5,703 nucleotides of DNA from Promethearchaeota archaeon (lineage in GTDB: Archaea > Asgardarchaeota > Lokiarchaeia > Sigyniarchaeales > SOKP01): contig SDNM01000118.1 of the NCBI GenBank assembly GCA_004524385.1, positions 1 through 5,703 of the forward strand, read 5' to 3'. Position numbers and translations under genes: made by a program. Below, in pieces: positions 1 through 5,703 of the stretch; within the stretch, counting starts at the first letter, position 1, and each line of letters opens with the position of its first letter. The notes below the pieces were generated by a model, which searched no databases, was not told the origin of the DNA, and saw nothing but the letters and a program-made list of their open reading frames with translations.

Positions 1-2
1 GG

Positions 3-338
3 GCTACAATTATGGTTGGGGGGATGAATTTTGGCTGTGGTTCAAGTAGAGAACAAGCCCCGATCGCACTTAAAGCTTCTGGAATTAAATGTATAATAGC
101 ACCCTCCTTTGCGAGAATTTTTTTTAGAAATTGTATTAATATCGGATTGCCAATTATAGAATTTAAAGATTTTGATGAACTTCATACCAGTGATGAGATA
201 GAAATAGAATTTACAGAAGGGATTCTTAATAATTGCTCGACAAAACAGAAATACAAAATTATGAGGATGCCCCCTTTTATACAAGAAATAATTCAATCTA
301 ATGGACTAGTTAATTTTGCTAGGAAAAGAATTCTTTAA
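3..338 (+). CDS. leuD: LeuD/HacB-type dehydratase small subunit, 5' partial
   Basis: This is the C-terminal two thirds of the small (swivel-domain) subunit of an aconitase-family hydro-lyase such as 3-isopropylmalate dehydratase (leucine synthesis) or homoaconitase. With a large Fe-S subunit it would isomerise a 2-hydroxy acid by dehydration and rehydration. The reading frame is open to the window edge: codons before the ATG at 12 read A-T-I, continuing the strand that normally precedes the motif, so that ATG is internal and roughly 50 residues are missing. The family signature NFGCGSSREQAPIALK is followed by IAPSFARIFFRNCINIGLP, both hallmarks of LeuD/HacB. The C-terminus (PPFIQEII..NGLVNF) also fits the family's closing helix. 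The loop that separates isopropylmalate from homoaconitate and related substrates lies upstream of the window, so the substrate cannot be decided and the symbol is a family label. The partner large subunit is not in view. Confidence 0.88.
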   Translation, partial: ATIMVGGMNFGCGSSREQAPIALKASGIKCIIAPSFARIFFRNCINIGLPIIEFKDFDELHTSDEIEIEFTEGILNNCSTKQKYKIMRMPPFIQEIIQSNGLVNFARKRIL

Positions 339-391
339 ATTCTTTCAATTAATTTAATGTCTATTAGTGTCTAAAAATTAAAAATTTGGGT

Positions 392-408
392 AAAGTAATT
401 ATATAATA
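392..408 (+). promoter_or_regulatory. Probable archaeal BRE/TATA promoter of the acyl-CoA synthetase gene
   Basis: The sequence AAGTAATTATATAATA holds a purine-rich BRE-like stretch followed by a TATA-like box (TTATATAATA at 399-408). Transcription about 25 bases downstream would start near 430, giving a leader of about 30 bases before the ATG at 462. The whole spacer is AT-rich, so a chance match is possible. Confidence 0.4.
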
Positions 409-461
409 GAGATGTTAAATTAATTTTAAACAAACTCTTAAATTTTTAAAAACGATGCAAA

Positions 462-2348
462 ATGAATGATCAAAAATCAGAAATATCATTACCCAGAAAA
501 AAAGCTCAAAACGGGGAGGACAAGAAACCATATATTATATCCAAAGAAGAATATAATAACATAATCAAACCATCTTGGGAGGTGAAAACTCCTATGATAT
601 TAAAAGAGGCATTATGGATGGGCGAACATACACTCGATACAAAGTACTCTATAGGACTTCGAATTGAAGAACACGCCATGAAATATCCTGATAATTTGGC
701 CCTACTTTATGAAGATGAAAAATATACGCATAAAGAGTTCAATGAGATGGTTAACAGATATGCGAATTATTTTCTTAAATTAGGTCTAAATAGAGGGGAT
801 GTAGCTGTTGTTTTCATGGAAAATCGATCGGAATATATGTTTATTGTTGTTGCAATGGGTAAATTAGGAGTGATATCTTCCTTGATAAACTCAAACCTTC
901 GTGAAAAACCACTTATTCATAGTATGACGCATACTCCCGGTAAAGTATACATAATTGGAGAAGAATTAATTAACGCATTTGAAAATGTTAAATCCAAATT
1001 AAATTTAACAGATGAGCAAAAAGAAATGCTCTTTTTTTTGCCGGATAAAGGTATAATGAAAATCTCTGAAGGATATATTAATCTTAAAGAAAAGATTAAG
1101 GATTCAGACGTTAATAATCCTCCGACCACGACAGAGATTTTGATGAAAGATCCCTTTGTCTACATTTTCACATCAGGTACTACGGGACTTCCAAAGGCGG
1201 CAATTCTGCAAAATAGTTCAATATTGACTGCGATGATGTGGTGGGGAGGAATGGTGGTTGGAATGAAAACTGATGATATATTATATATTACGACTCCATT
1301 ATTTCATAGTCATGGTATTAAAGTAGCTTTTGCTGCAACCCTTTATGAAGGATCGGCAATGGCGATCAGCAGAAAATTCAGTGCAAGTAACTTTTGGGAT
1401 GAAGTTAGAAAATTAAACGCCACATGCTTTAATTATGTAGGTGAAATATGTAGATATTTGTATAATCAACCTCCAAAGCCAGACGATGCGGATAATCCCA
1501 TTGTAAAAATAGTTGGGAATGGACTTAGACCAGATATTTGGATGGATTTCAAAAAAAGATTTAATATCCAAGAAATAAGAGAGTTTTATGGTGCAACAGA
1601 GGATTTTGTGCCAAATTTTGCCAATATTCATAATCTTGATAAAACTTGTGGAGTATGCTTAACAGCCTATGCGATTGTAAAATATGATATAGAAAAAGAT
1701 GAACCGATAAGAAATGAGAGAGGTCGAATGAAAAGAGTAAGGCCAGGTGAAGTTGGATTATGTTTAGGTCAAATCAAAGAACCCGAAAATTTTTTCATGT
1801 ATATAGACGAAAAAGCAACAGAAAAAAAAGTATTTCGTGAGGTTTTTAGAAAAGATGATATGTTTATCAATACCGGGGATCTCTTAAGAGATATTGGATT
1901 TGGGCATGTTCAATTTGTCGATCGTTTGGGTGATACCTTCAGATGGAAGGGTGAAAATGTCTCGTCTGAGGAAGTGGAATCAGTAATTAATACATTCGAG
2001 CAAATCGATATGTGCTCCGTGTACGGAGTTCTAATCCCACATACAGAGGGTCGGGCGGGGATGGTATCAATACATAGAAGGACTAGTGAAGATTTCGATT
2101 TCAAAGGTTTCTTAAATTTTGTACAAAAGTATTTACCACATTACGCAGTACCCAAATTTATCCGTTTTATTACGGATTTTAGCTTTACCGCCACTCATAA
2201 GATTCAAAAGGTAAAACTGAAAAATGAGGGTTATAATATTAATGAAATAGATGATCCCGTATTTGTTCTTTTACCGGAAAGTTCAGAATATATTCCTTTG
2301 ACAAAAGAAATCTATGAAGGTATTATTAAAGGGAAATATTTATTTTAG
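462..2348 (+). CDS. AMP-forming acyl-CoA synthetase, FATP/CaiC-like
   Basis: An ANL-superfamily ligase that would activate a carboxylic acid with ATP to an acyl-adenylate and then to an acyl-CoA. Motifs are in the expected order: the P-loop TSGTTGLPKAA at residues 237-247, a GNGLRP segment at 352-357, the A5 motif FYGATE at 375-380, TGD at 471-473, and DRLGDTFRWKGENVSSEEVE at 487-506. The last is the form typical of FATP/SLC27 very-long-chain acyl-CoA synthetases and the related bacterial carnitine-CoA ligases. The C-terminal TATHK at 576-580 aligns with the FATP TGTFK motif, making Lys580 the likely adenylation lysine. Its 628 residues match FATP length. About 60 hydrophilic N-terminal residues precede the catalytic domain and no membrane anchor is visible, unlike animal FATPs. 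ATG 462 is the only ATG between the in-frame stop at 447 and the conserved region. An out-of-frame ATG at 455 opens a four-codon ORF overlapping it. Substrate chain length cannot be read from the sequence; a long-chain fatty acid is the family default. Confidence 0.88.
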   Translation: MNDQKSEISLPRKKAQNGEDKKPYIISKEEYNNIIKPSWEVKTPMILKEALWMGEHTLDTKYSIGLRIEEHAMKYPDNLALLYEDEKYTHKEFNEMVNRYANYFLKLGLNRGDVAVVFMENRSEYMFIVVAMGKLGVISSLINSNLREKPLIHSMTHTPGKVYIIGEELINAFENVKSKLNLTDEQKEMLFFLPDKGIMKISEGYINLKEKIKDSDVNNPPTTTEILMKDPFVYIFTSGTTGLPKAAILQNSSILTAMMWWGGMVVGMKTDDILYITTPLFHSHGIKVAFAATLYEGSAMAISRKFSASNFWDEVRKLNATCFNYVGEICRYLYNQPPKPDDADNPIVKIVGNGLRPDIWMDFKKRFNIQEIREFYGATEDFVPNFANIHNLDKTCGVCLTAYAIVKYDIEKDEPIRNERGRMKRVRPGEVGLCLGQIKEPENFFMYIDEKATEKKVFREVFRKDDMFINTGDLLRDIGFGHVQFVDRLGDTFRWKGENVSSEEVESVINTFEQIDMCSVYGVLIPHTEGRAGMVSIHRRTSEDFDFKGFLNFVQKYLPHYAVPKFIRFITDFSFTATHKIQKVKLKNEGYNINEIDDPVFVLLPESSEYIPLTKEIYEGIIKGKYLF

Positions 2349-2400
2349 GTAAAAATACAATAATGAAGGATTTCTTCGATTGGTGATCAGATTGATAAAA

Positions 2401-2426
2401 TTTTCTCTTTAATTCTTTTACATTTT
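2401..2426 (+). terminator. T-rich probable archaeal terminator after the acyl-CoA synthetase
   Basis: Three closely spaced pyrimidine runs (TTTTCTCTTT, TTCTTTTA, CATTTT) lie 53 bases after the stop codon. Archaeal RNA polymerase commonly terminates at T-tracts without a hairpin, and no stable hairpin is evident here. The call rests on composition and position only. Confidence 0.35.
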
Positions 2427-2484
2427 CGAACTTAAATGACTAATTTCGTCGCGCTATATATTTAAATTATTGTTAATTTCAAAT

Positions 2485-2499
2485 ATTAAATTTATATTT
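2485..2499 (+). promoter_or_regulatory. Probable TATA promoter of cdhD
   Basis: ATTAAATTTATATTT contains a TATA-like core (TTTATATTT, 2491-2499). Transcription about 25 bases downstream would begin near 2520. That gives a leader of about 17 bases to the ATG at 2537 or about 63 bases to the ATG at 2583, so the position favours the upstream start discussed under findings. A second weaker AT-rich box (GAAATATAAC, 2524-2533) could instead serve the 2583 start. Confidence 0.35.
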
Positions 2500-2536
2500 T
2501 TACTAATTAAAATATTAAAAAACGAAATATAACGTG

Positions 2537-2582
2537 ATGTAAAATTTCTTTCGAAGATCTTAGTAAGAAATTAGCAGAAATA
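2537..2582 (+). other. Possible out-of-frame N-terminal segment of cdhD
   Basis: In the cdhD frame, codons from 2541 to the ATG at 2583 are open and read KISFEDLSKKLAEI, which looks like protein and runs smoothly into MKDTEELELVDVD. No ATG, GTG or TTG starts this segment in frame; the nearest in-frame stop is TGA at 2535. However an ATG lies at 2537-2539, one base out of frame: skipping the T at 2540 would give ATG AAA ATT TCT TTC. This points to a one-base insertion (real or an assembly error), a non-standard start, or chance. Confidence 0.4.
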
Positions 2583-3737
2583 ATGAAAGATACTGAAGAA
2601 CTCGAGCTTGTTGACGTAGATTTACTAGCCGAATATTTAGAATTTCAAGTATTACCGAGTATTGTAACTACAGCAGCCGGCGCTGTTGGAATTCCAAAGC
2701 TCGGAAAAGCTGAATGGACGCCTACAAAATTTTCGCTTGATATAGATTTTCCTGGAGAAATCGAAACAATCCAATTCATTCGATCGAACGGAAAAACTTG
2801 TACAATTGGCGGTGAAAAAGTACCTCCATTTTATAACTTTTTAGGACTTGATAAAAGAAATCCCCATCCTCCTCTGGTAACGTACGATGTGTTTGATATG
2901 GGGTCAAAAATGATGCTTCCAAAGCCAATCAAACAAGAATATGGAGATGTCTTAGGACATCCTGCTGAATGGGCAAAATTTGCTGTAAATAAGTTTGGAG
3001 CTGAGTCGATCACATTTCATTCATTAGAAATCGACCCTGCTATGGGAGACGCACCAGTTAGTCAGTCGGTGAGGTATTTAGAAGAAATTCTTCAAGCAGT
3101 TGATGTTCCTGTAATAATTGGATGCTCTGGAAATAAAGAAAAAGATGTCGAAATGTTTAAAGCTACCGCTGCTGCTACTGAAAGCGAAGTTTTAATGCTC
3201 TCTGCTGCAGATAAAGCTACATGGGAAGAGGTTATACCGCTAGCAGTTCAATATGACCATAACTGTCTCTTATGGACAAGTTTAGACCTTAATAATCAAA
3301 TTAAAATGAATAAAGACGCATTAGAGTTAGGACTTCCGCCAAATCGCATAGTAATGGATCCTACATGTGCTACATTAGGATATGGTATGGAATATTCCTT
3401 TAGTATTTACCAAAGAATGCGCATTGCTGGACTTTTAGGCGAAAAAGATTTAGCTTATCCAATCAGCGGAGGTACTACAAATGCGTGGGGTGCTCGTGAA
3501 GCATGGATGAGCGAGAAAACAGCTCCAGAATGGGGTTTAAGACAATATCGAGGTCCAATTTGGGAAATAATTAATGCATTATGCTTATCTCTGGTAGGAC
3601 TTGATTTAGCAATGATGTTTCATCCAATCGCGGCTCGCCATGTTAAAGAAATCACAAACCAGTTTTTCGCAGAGATCCCAAAAGTTATGGATGATAAGGG
3701 CTATTACGATTGGGCTTCTGCTAATTTAAAACGGTAA
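2583..3737 (+). CDS. cdhD: Acetyl-CoA decarbonylase/synthase delta subunit (CODH/ACS)
   Basis: CdhD with CdhE forms the corrinoid iron-sulfur component that carries the methyl group between tetrahydropterin carrier and the acetyl-CoA synthase cluster, in the archaeal Wood-Ljungdahl pathway. It is cytoplasmic, with a TIM-barrel core and no signal or membrane segment. Recognisable blocks are YDVFDM (101-106), LPKPIKQEYGDV..PAEWAK (112-132), QAVDVPVIIGCSGN (171-184), HNCLLWTSLDLNNQ (226-239), RIVMDPTCATLGYGMEYS (255-272), the signature ISGGTTNAWGAREAWM (294-309), and PEWGLRQYRGPIWEI (315-329), closing with MMFHPIAARHVKEI (344-357). At 384 residues it is close to archaeal delta subunits and longer than the bacterial small subunit (about 310-320). 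ATG 2583 is the first in-frame standard start, but about 14 further residues may belong to the protein (see 2537-2582). It stands alone here: cdhE and other complex genes are not in view, and an insertion sequence begins about 7 bases after the stop. Confidence 0.92.
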   Translation: MKDTEELELVDVDLLAEYLEFQVLPSIVTTAAGAVGIPKLGKAEWTPTKFSLDIDFPGEIETIQFIRSNGKTCTIGGEKVPPFYNFLGLDKRNPHPPLVTYDVFDMGSKMMLPKPIKQEYGDVLGHPAEWAKFAVNKFGAESITFHSLEIDPAMGDAPVSQSVRYLEEILQAVDVPVIIGCSGNKEKDVEMFKATAAATESEVLMLSAADKATWEEVIPLAVQYDHNCLLWTSLDLNNQIKMNKDALELGLPPNRIVMDPTCATLGYGMEYSFSIYQRMRIAGLLGEKDLAYPISGGTTNAWGAREAWMSEKTAPEWGLRQYRGPIWEIINALCLSLVGLDLAMMFHPIAARHVKEITNQFFAEIPKVMDDKGYYDWASANLKR

Positions 3738-3744
3738 TCATTTC

Positions 3745-3754
3745 TTTTTTTTTT
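3745..3754 (+). terminator. T10 tract, possible terminator of cdhD supplied by the IS end
   Basis: Ten consecutive T residues, preceded by TTTC, begin eight bases after the cdhD stop codon. A T-tract of this length can terminate archaeal transcription by itself. It coincides with the outer end of the left inverted repeat, so cdhD transcripts may end inside element DNA. Confidence 0.4.
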
Positions 3755-3786
3755 CTATGTAATTAAACTATACTCGCCCGACAAAA
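3745..3786 (+). repeat. Left terminal inverted repeat
   Basis: The 42 bases match the reverse complement of 5535-5576 at 36 positions with no gap. The inner 17 bases (ATACTCGCCCGACAAAA, 3770-3786) match at 15 of 17. Outside this, TAATTAAA (3760-3767) and a ten-T run followed by C (3745-3755) are shared in register. Similarity stops abruptly inward of 3786. Confidence 0.75.
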
Positions 3787-3824
3787 AAAGTCTTTAGGTT
3801 TCTACTCTTTATTTTTTTTAACCC

Positions 3825-3838
3825 AAAACCTTTATCTT
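3825..3838 (+). promoter_or_regulatory. Probable promoter of the transposase, leaderless transcript
   Basis: AAAACC followed by TTTATCTT resembles a BRE plus TATA box centred about 26 bases before the ATG at 3860. With usual archaeal spacing, transcription would start at or next to the ATG, giving a leaderless mRNA. No Shine-Dalgarno motif precedes the gene, which agrees with this. Confidence 0.4.
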
Positions 3839-3859
3839 CAACCCTTCATTCGTTAATAT

Positions 3860-5533
3860 ATGACAGCTAAACCCCCTAAAATCAAAAAGGAAACAGTTTA
3901 TACCTATTGGGAATCGGATGAGGGAATGATCTGCCCCTTATGTGGAAAAAGGCTCACACATGAGTTTAATGATGGAGGTCGAGAGGTAAAAACTCTTAAA
4001 GGTTCACTCTGGGTTATTACTAATTATTATAAATGTAGTAATTTAGAATGTGAACTCCATGATGCATTTCCCATAACCCATAGTTCTTGTATCAAGCGAA
4101 AAAGGCATTCTGTTGAAGTATGGGCAAAAGTTATTCAGCATCACTTTAAATATCATTTAAATTATCGACAAGTTGCCGAACTCCTCTGGGATGATTGGGA
4201 AATCTCGATTTCTGAGAGTACAGTGCGAAATATTTGCCAATATTTTGAAATGGCAGGATTGCAGCATAAAAATAAAGAAGTTAGAGAGAAAGTAAGAAAG
4301 AATGGAAAGATTTTTCTTTCTTTGGATGGAGCACAGCCAATTGAGGGCGAGCCCGCTTTATGGATTTTTACTGATCGTCTAAGCGATACCGTCCTCTTTG
4401 CACGCCTTTTAGAAAGTGCTCCGGCCGAAATATTGCATGAAATTTATTATGAAATTGAAAATAAGTTTGGTGTATCAATTGCTGCTGTGATATCTGATAA
4501 ACAACCAAACATTGTAAATTCAGTCAAAGAATTTAATCCCAACATCCCTCATGTTTATTGCCAATACCATTTTTTAAATCATATCACTACGCCAATTAAT
4601 GCAAAAGATTCTCATCTCCGTACTACGCTTAAAAAGACTGTGCGCTCCCTTTCTCTGGTACAAAATGAACCGGCTGGAAAAAGGGACATAATAATTACAA
4701 AGAGCTCTCCGGTTGCTGATGTATTTGTACCTATAACTGAGGAGCTTAAATGTGCGGTCTCAGCAAAAGGAAATCAATATGATACTTTTGCCGGAAAGGA
4801 ATCCTATTTAAACTTAGAATATGTCTTAAAACAATTAGAATCCTACCAAATAGAGGATATTCCTAAAAAAGTCGTTCGTTCTCTTAATGCCTTGATTGGA
4901 TCATTAAAAAAGCTATTGGATTCCACCAAGCCCTTATTTGATGAGATATGCTCTCTAATCTATGACTTTCGATGGTTGAGAGCTATTCTGGGGCATCGGG
5001 ATTGGTCAGGAGATAGAATTAAAAAATGGGTCGGTAAATGGCTTTCAATCCTCCACCAAAGGCTTGAGCGCCATTCTATGGAAGTTAAGCCAGAAGAATT
5101 AAAATGGCAATATCCCTGTTCTACAATGAAACTACAGGAGGTATGGCAACAGTGGATTCGGCTGGAAAACTCTTATAGCGATGGTCTGTATCGCGCATAT
5201 AATGATCCTGCATTGGATTTTACTAACAATGCTAAGGAACAGTTAATCCATCATACTAAAGCTCATTTCAAGTCTCTATTTGGACGGCAGAATATTGCAC
5301 GTGCATACCAATCTCGGGGTAGTTTATATGCCCATTTAATAGATTTTGATTATTCAAATGAACACGTTTCGAGTGTACTTTTAGCAAGTGAAACTCCTCT
5401 AATTGAAGTTAATCGCCGAGAGCATAATGCTCAATATACTGTTACAAGGCGTAAATGGCGTATCCGAGAAGAAGAAACGGGAAACTTTATACTATTTAAA
5501 CAAAATTTACAAGCATTAAAAAACGAAGGGTGA
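3860..5533 (+). CDS. DDE transposase with N-terminal zinc finger (MULE/IS66/IS256-like fold)
   Basis: A 557-residue transposase, apparently intact. The N-terminus has a Cys4 zinc-binding pattern (CPLC at 25-28, then C59 and C64), likely for end recognition. A helix-turn-helix follows at about 101-129 (NYRQVAELLW..SISESTVRNI). The RNase H-like catalytic core shows FLSLDGAQP with Asp156, VISDKQPN with Asp213, the CQYH motif at 234-237 (the C/DxxH signature of MULE, IS256 and relatives), and a late glutamate at 460 in FTNNAKEQLIHHTKAHFKSL. That last block recalls the TNN-x-x-E region of IS66/ISL3-type enzymes. The 247 residues between Asp213 and Glu460 imply a helical insertion domain, as in these families. 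Start ATG 3860 lies before the zinc finger and suits a leaderless transcript. The gene stops one base before the right inverted repeat, as is typical of compact insertion sequences. All catalytic residues are present, so it may be active. The exact family is not certain. Confidence 0.85.
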   Translation: MTAKPPKIKKETVYTYWESDEGMICPLCGKRLTHEFNDGGREVKTLKGSLWVITNYYKCSNLECELHDAFPITHSSCIKRKRHSVEVWAKVIQHHFKYHLNYRQVAELLWDDWEISISESTVRNICQYFEMAGLQHKNKEVREKVRKNGKIFLSLDGAQPIEGEPALWIFTDRLSDTVLFARLLESAPAEILHEIYYEIENKFGVSIAAVISDKQPNIVNSVKEFNPNIPHVYCQYHFLNHITTPINAKDSHLRTTLKKTVRSLSLVQNEPAGKRDIIITKSSPVADVFVPITEELKCAVSAKGNQYDTFAGKESYLNLEYVLKQLESYQIEDIPKKVVRSLNALIGSLKKLLDSTKPLFDEICSLIYDFRWLRAILGHRDWSGDRIKKWVGKWLSILHQRLERHSMEVKPEELKWQYPCSTMKLQEVWQQWIRLENSYSDGLYRAYNDPALDFTNNAKEQLIHHTKAHFKSLFGRQNIARAYQSRGSLYAHLIDFDYSNEHVSSVLLASETPLIEVNRREHNAQYTVTRRKWRIREEETGNFILFKQNLQALKNEG

Positions 5534-5534
5534 G

Positions 5535-5576
5535 TTTTGTCGAGTGAGTATTATTTAATTATATTGAAAAAAAAAA
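5535..5576 (-). repeat. Right terminal inverted repeat
   Basis: Read on the minus strand this repeats 3745-3786 with six mismatches in 42 bases. The inner part is ATACTCACTCGACAAAA (5551 down to 5535), then TAATTAAA and, outermost, C and a ten-T run (A10 on the + strand, 5567-5576). The transposase stop codon ends at 5533. Confidence 0.75.
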
Positions 5577-5703
5577 TACAAAATTAAATAGATTATTACA
5601 GGATCTATTGAAAAGTTAAATTAAAACAATTAAATATTATACTATTTTTATTTTAAAATTTTAATCCTAAGATGTGTTTATAAACTAAGTTTAAGTAGTT
5701 TAA
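5577..5703. other. AT-rich intergenic DNA right of the insertion sequence
   Basis: No open reading frame of credible length and no RNA gene is visible. The stretch is strongly AT-rich. A TATA-like TTTATAAA at 5677-5684 could be the promoter of a gene beginning past the window edge, but with this composition the match is weak evidence. Confidence 0.4.

Larger units (their letters stand above)
3745..5576 (+). mobile_element. Complete insertion sequence with one DDE transposase gene
   Basis: The element is bounded by imperfect inverted repeats at 3745-3786 and 5535-5576 and carries a single intact transposase gene that ends one base before the right repeat. Its length is about 1.83 kb if the whole 42-bp repeats belong to it, or about 1.78 kb (3770-5551) if only the best-matching 17-bp inner part is the true terminus. 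No convincing direct target duplication could be found next to either choice of boundary, so the exact ends remain open. It sits directly downstream of cdhD and does not interrupt any gene in view. I do not recognise a named IS family with certainty. Confidence 0.8.

Noticed and set aside
455..469. A four-codon ORF (ATGCAAAATGAATGA) overlapping the acyl-CoA synthetase start, as a regulatory leader peptide.
   Set aside because: It is too short and has no supporting signal; such overlaps are common by chance in AT-rich DNA.
2349..2582. A small RNA, riboswitch or short gene in the spacer before cdhD.
   Set aside because: No stable stem-loop or conserved aptamer-like pattern was seen; the only ATG-started frame nearby (2363) ends after seven residues. 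The 3' end is explained as possible cdhD coding sequence.
42..3013. Minus-strand open frames opposite the LeuD-like gene, the acyl-CoA synthetase gene and cdhD.
   Set aside because: They lie antisense to clearly conserved genes, show no recognisable motif, and look like shadows of the coding frames.
3841..5531. ACCCTTC at 3841-3847 and its inverse GAAGGGT at 5525-5531 as a second, inner pair of inverted repeats in the element.
   Set aside because: Only seven bases match, and the distances to the terminal repeats differ (54 versus 3 bases), so this is probably chance.
3735..5590. Target site duplication flanking the insertion sequence.
   Set aside because: No direct repeat longer than two bases sits next to any boundary tried (3745/5576, 3760/5561, 3770/5551). 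AT or TA matches arise trivially from palindromic dinucleotides in the repeats.
1..5703. CRISPR array, tRNA or rRNA genes, defence island or toxin-antitoxin pair.
   Set aside because: No regularly spaced direct repeats, no tRNA-like cloverleaf or T-loop consensus, and no proteins of those types were found.

Overview
The window most likely comes from an AT-rich archaeon. The evidence is an acetyl-CoA decarbonylase/synthase delta subunit of archaeal length, TATA-like boxes upstream of the genes, no clear Shine-Dalgarno motifs, and pyrimidine/T-rich stretches rather than hairpin terminators. The mix of a Wood-Ljungdahl gene with a FATP-type acyl-CoA synthetase would suit an anaerobic Asgard (Lokiarchaeia-like) genome, but that placement is an inference from gene content and composition, not something the sequence proves.

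Layout, all genes on the + strand: (1) 3-338, the 3' part of a LeuD/HacB-type small subunit of an aconitase-family hydro-lyase, cut by the window edge; (2) 462-2348, a 628-residue AMP-forming acyl-CoA synthetase of the FATP/CaiC-like branch, with its own TATA-like promoter; (3) 2349-2582, a 234-bp intergenic region with a T-rich probable terminator and a probable promoter; (4) 2583-3737, cdhD, the corrinoid-complex delta subunit of the CO dehydrogenase/acetyl-CoA synthase. Its real N-terminus may begin at an ATG at 2537 that is now one base out of frame; (5) 3745-5576, a complete insertion sequence of about 1.8 kb with imperfect 42-bp terminal inverted repeats and one DDE transposase gene (3860-5533); (6) 5577-5703, an AT-rich tail with no gene.

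The three metabolic genes do not look like one operon. Each is separated by 120-235 bp with separate promoter-like signals, and they belong to different pathways (branched-chain amino acid or related 2-oxoacid elongation, carboxylic acid activation, and C1/acetyl-CoA metabolism). The insertion sequence landed just past the cdhD stop codon. It leaves cdhD intact but separates it from whatever gene originally followed.

The points most worth a second look are the possible one-base frameshift at the start of cdhD, the insertion sequence (zinc-finger plus DDE transposase with a CxxH motif, and long inverted repeats that my reading cannot assign to a named family), and the ten-T tracts at both outer ends of the element, which would face incoming transcription.
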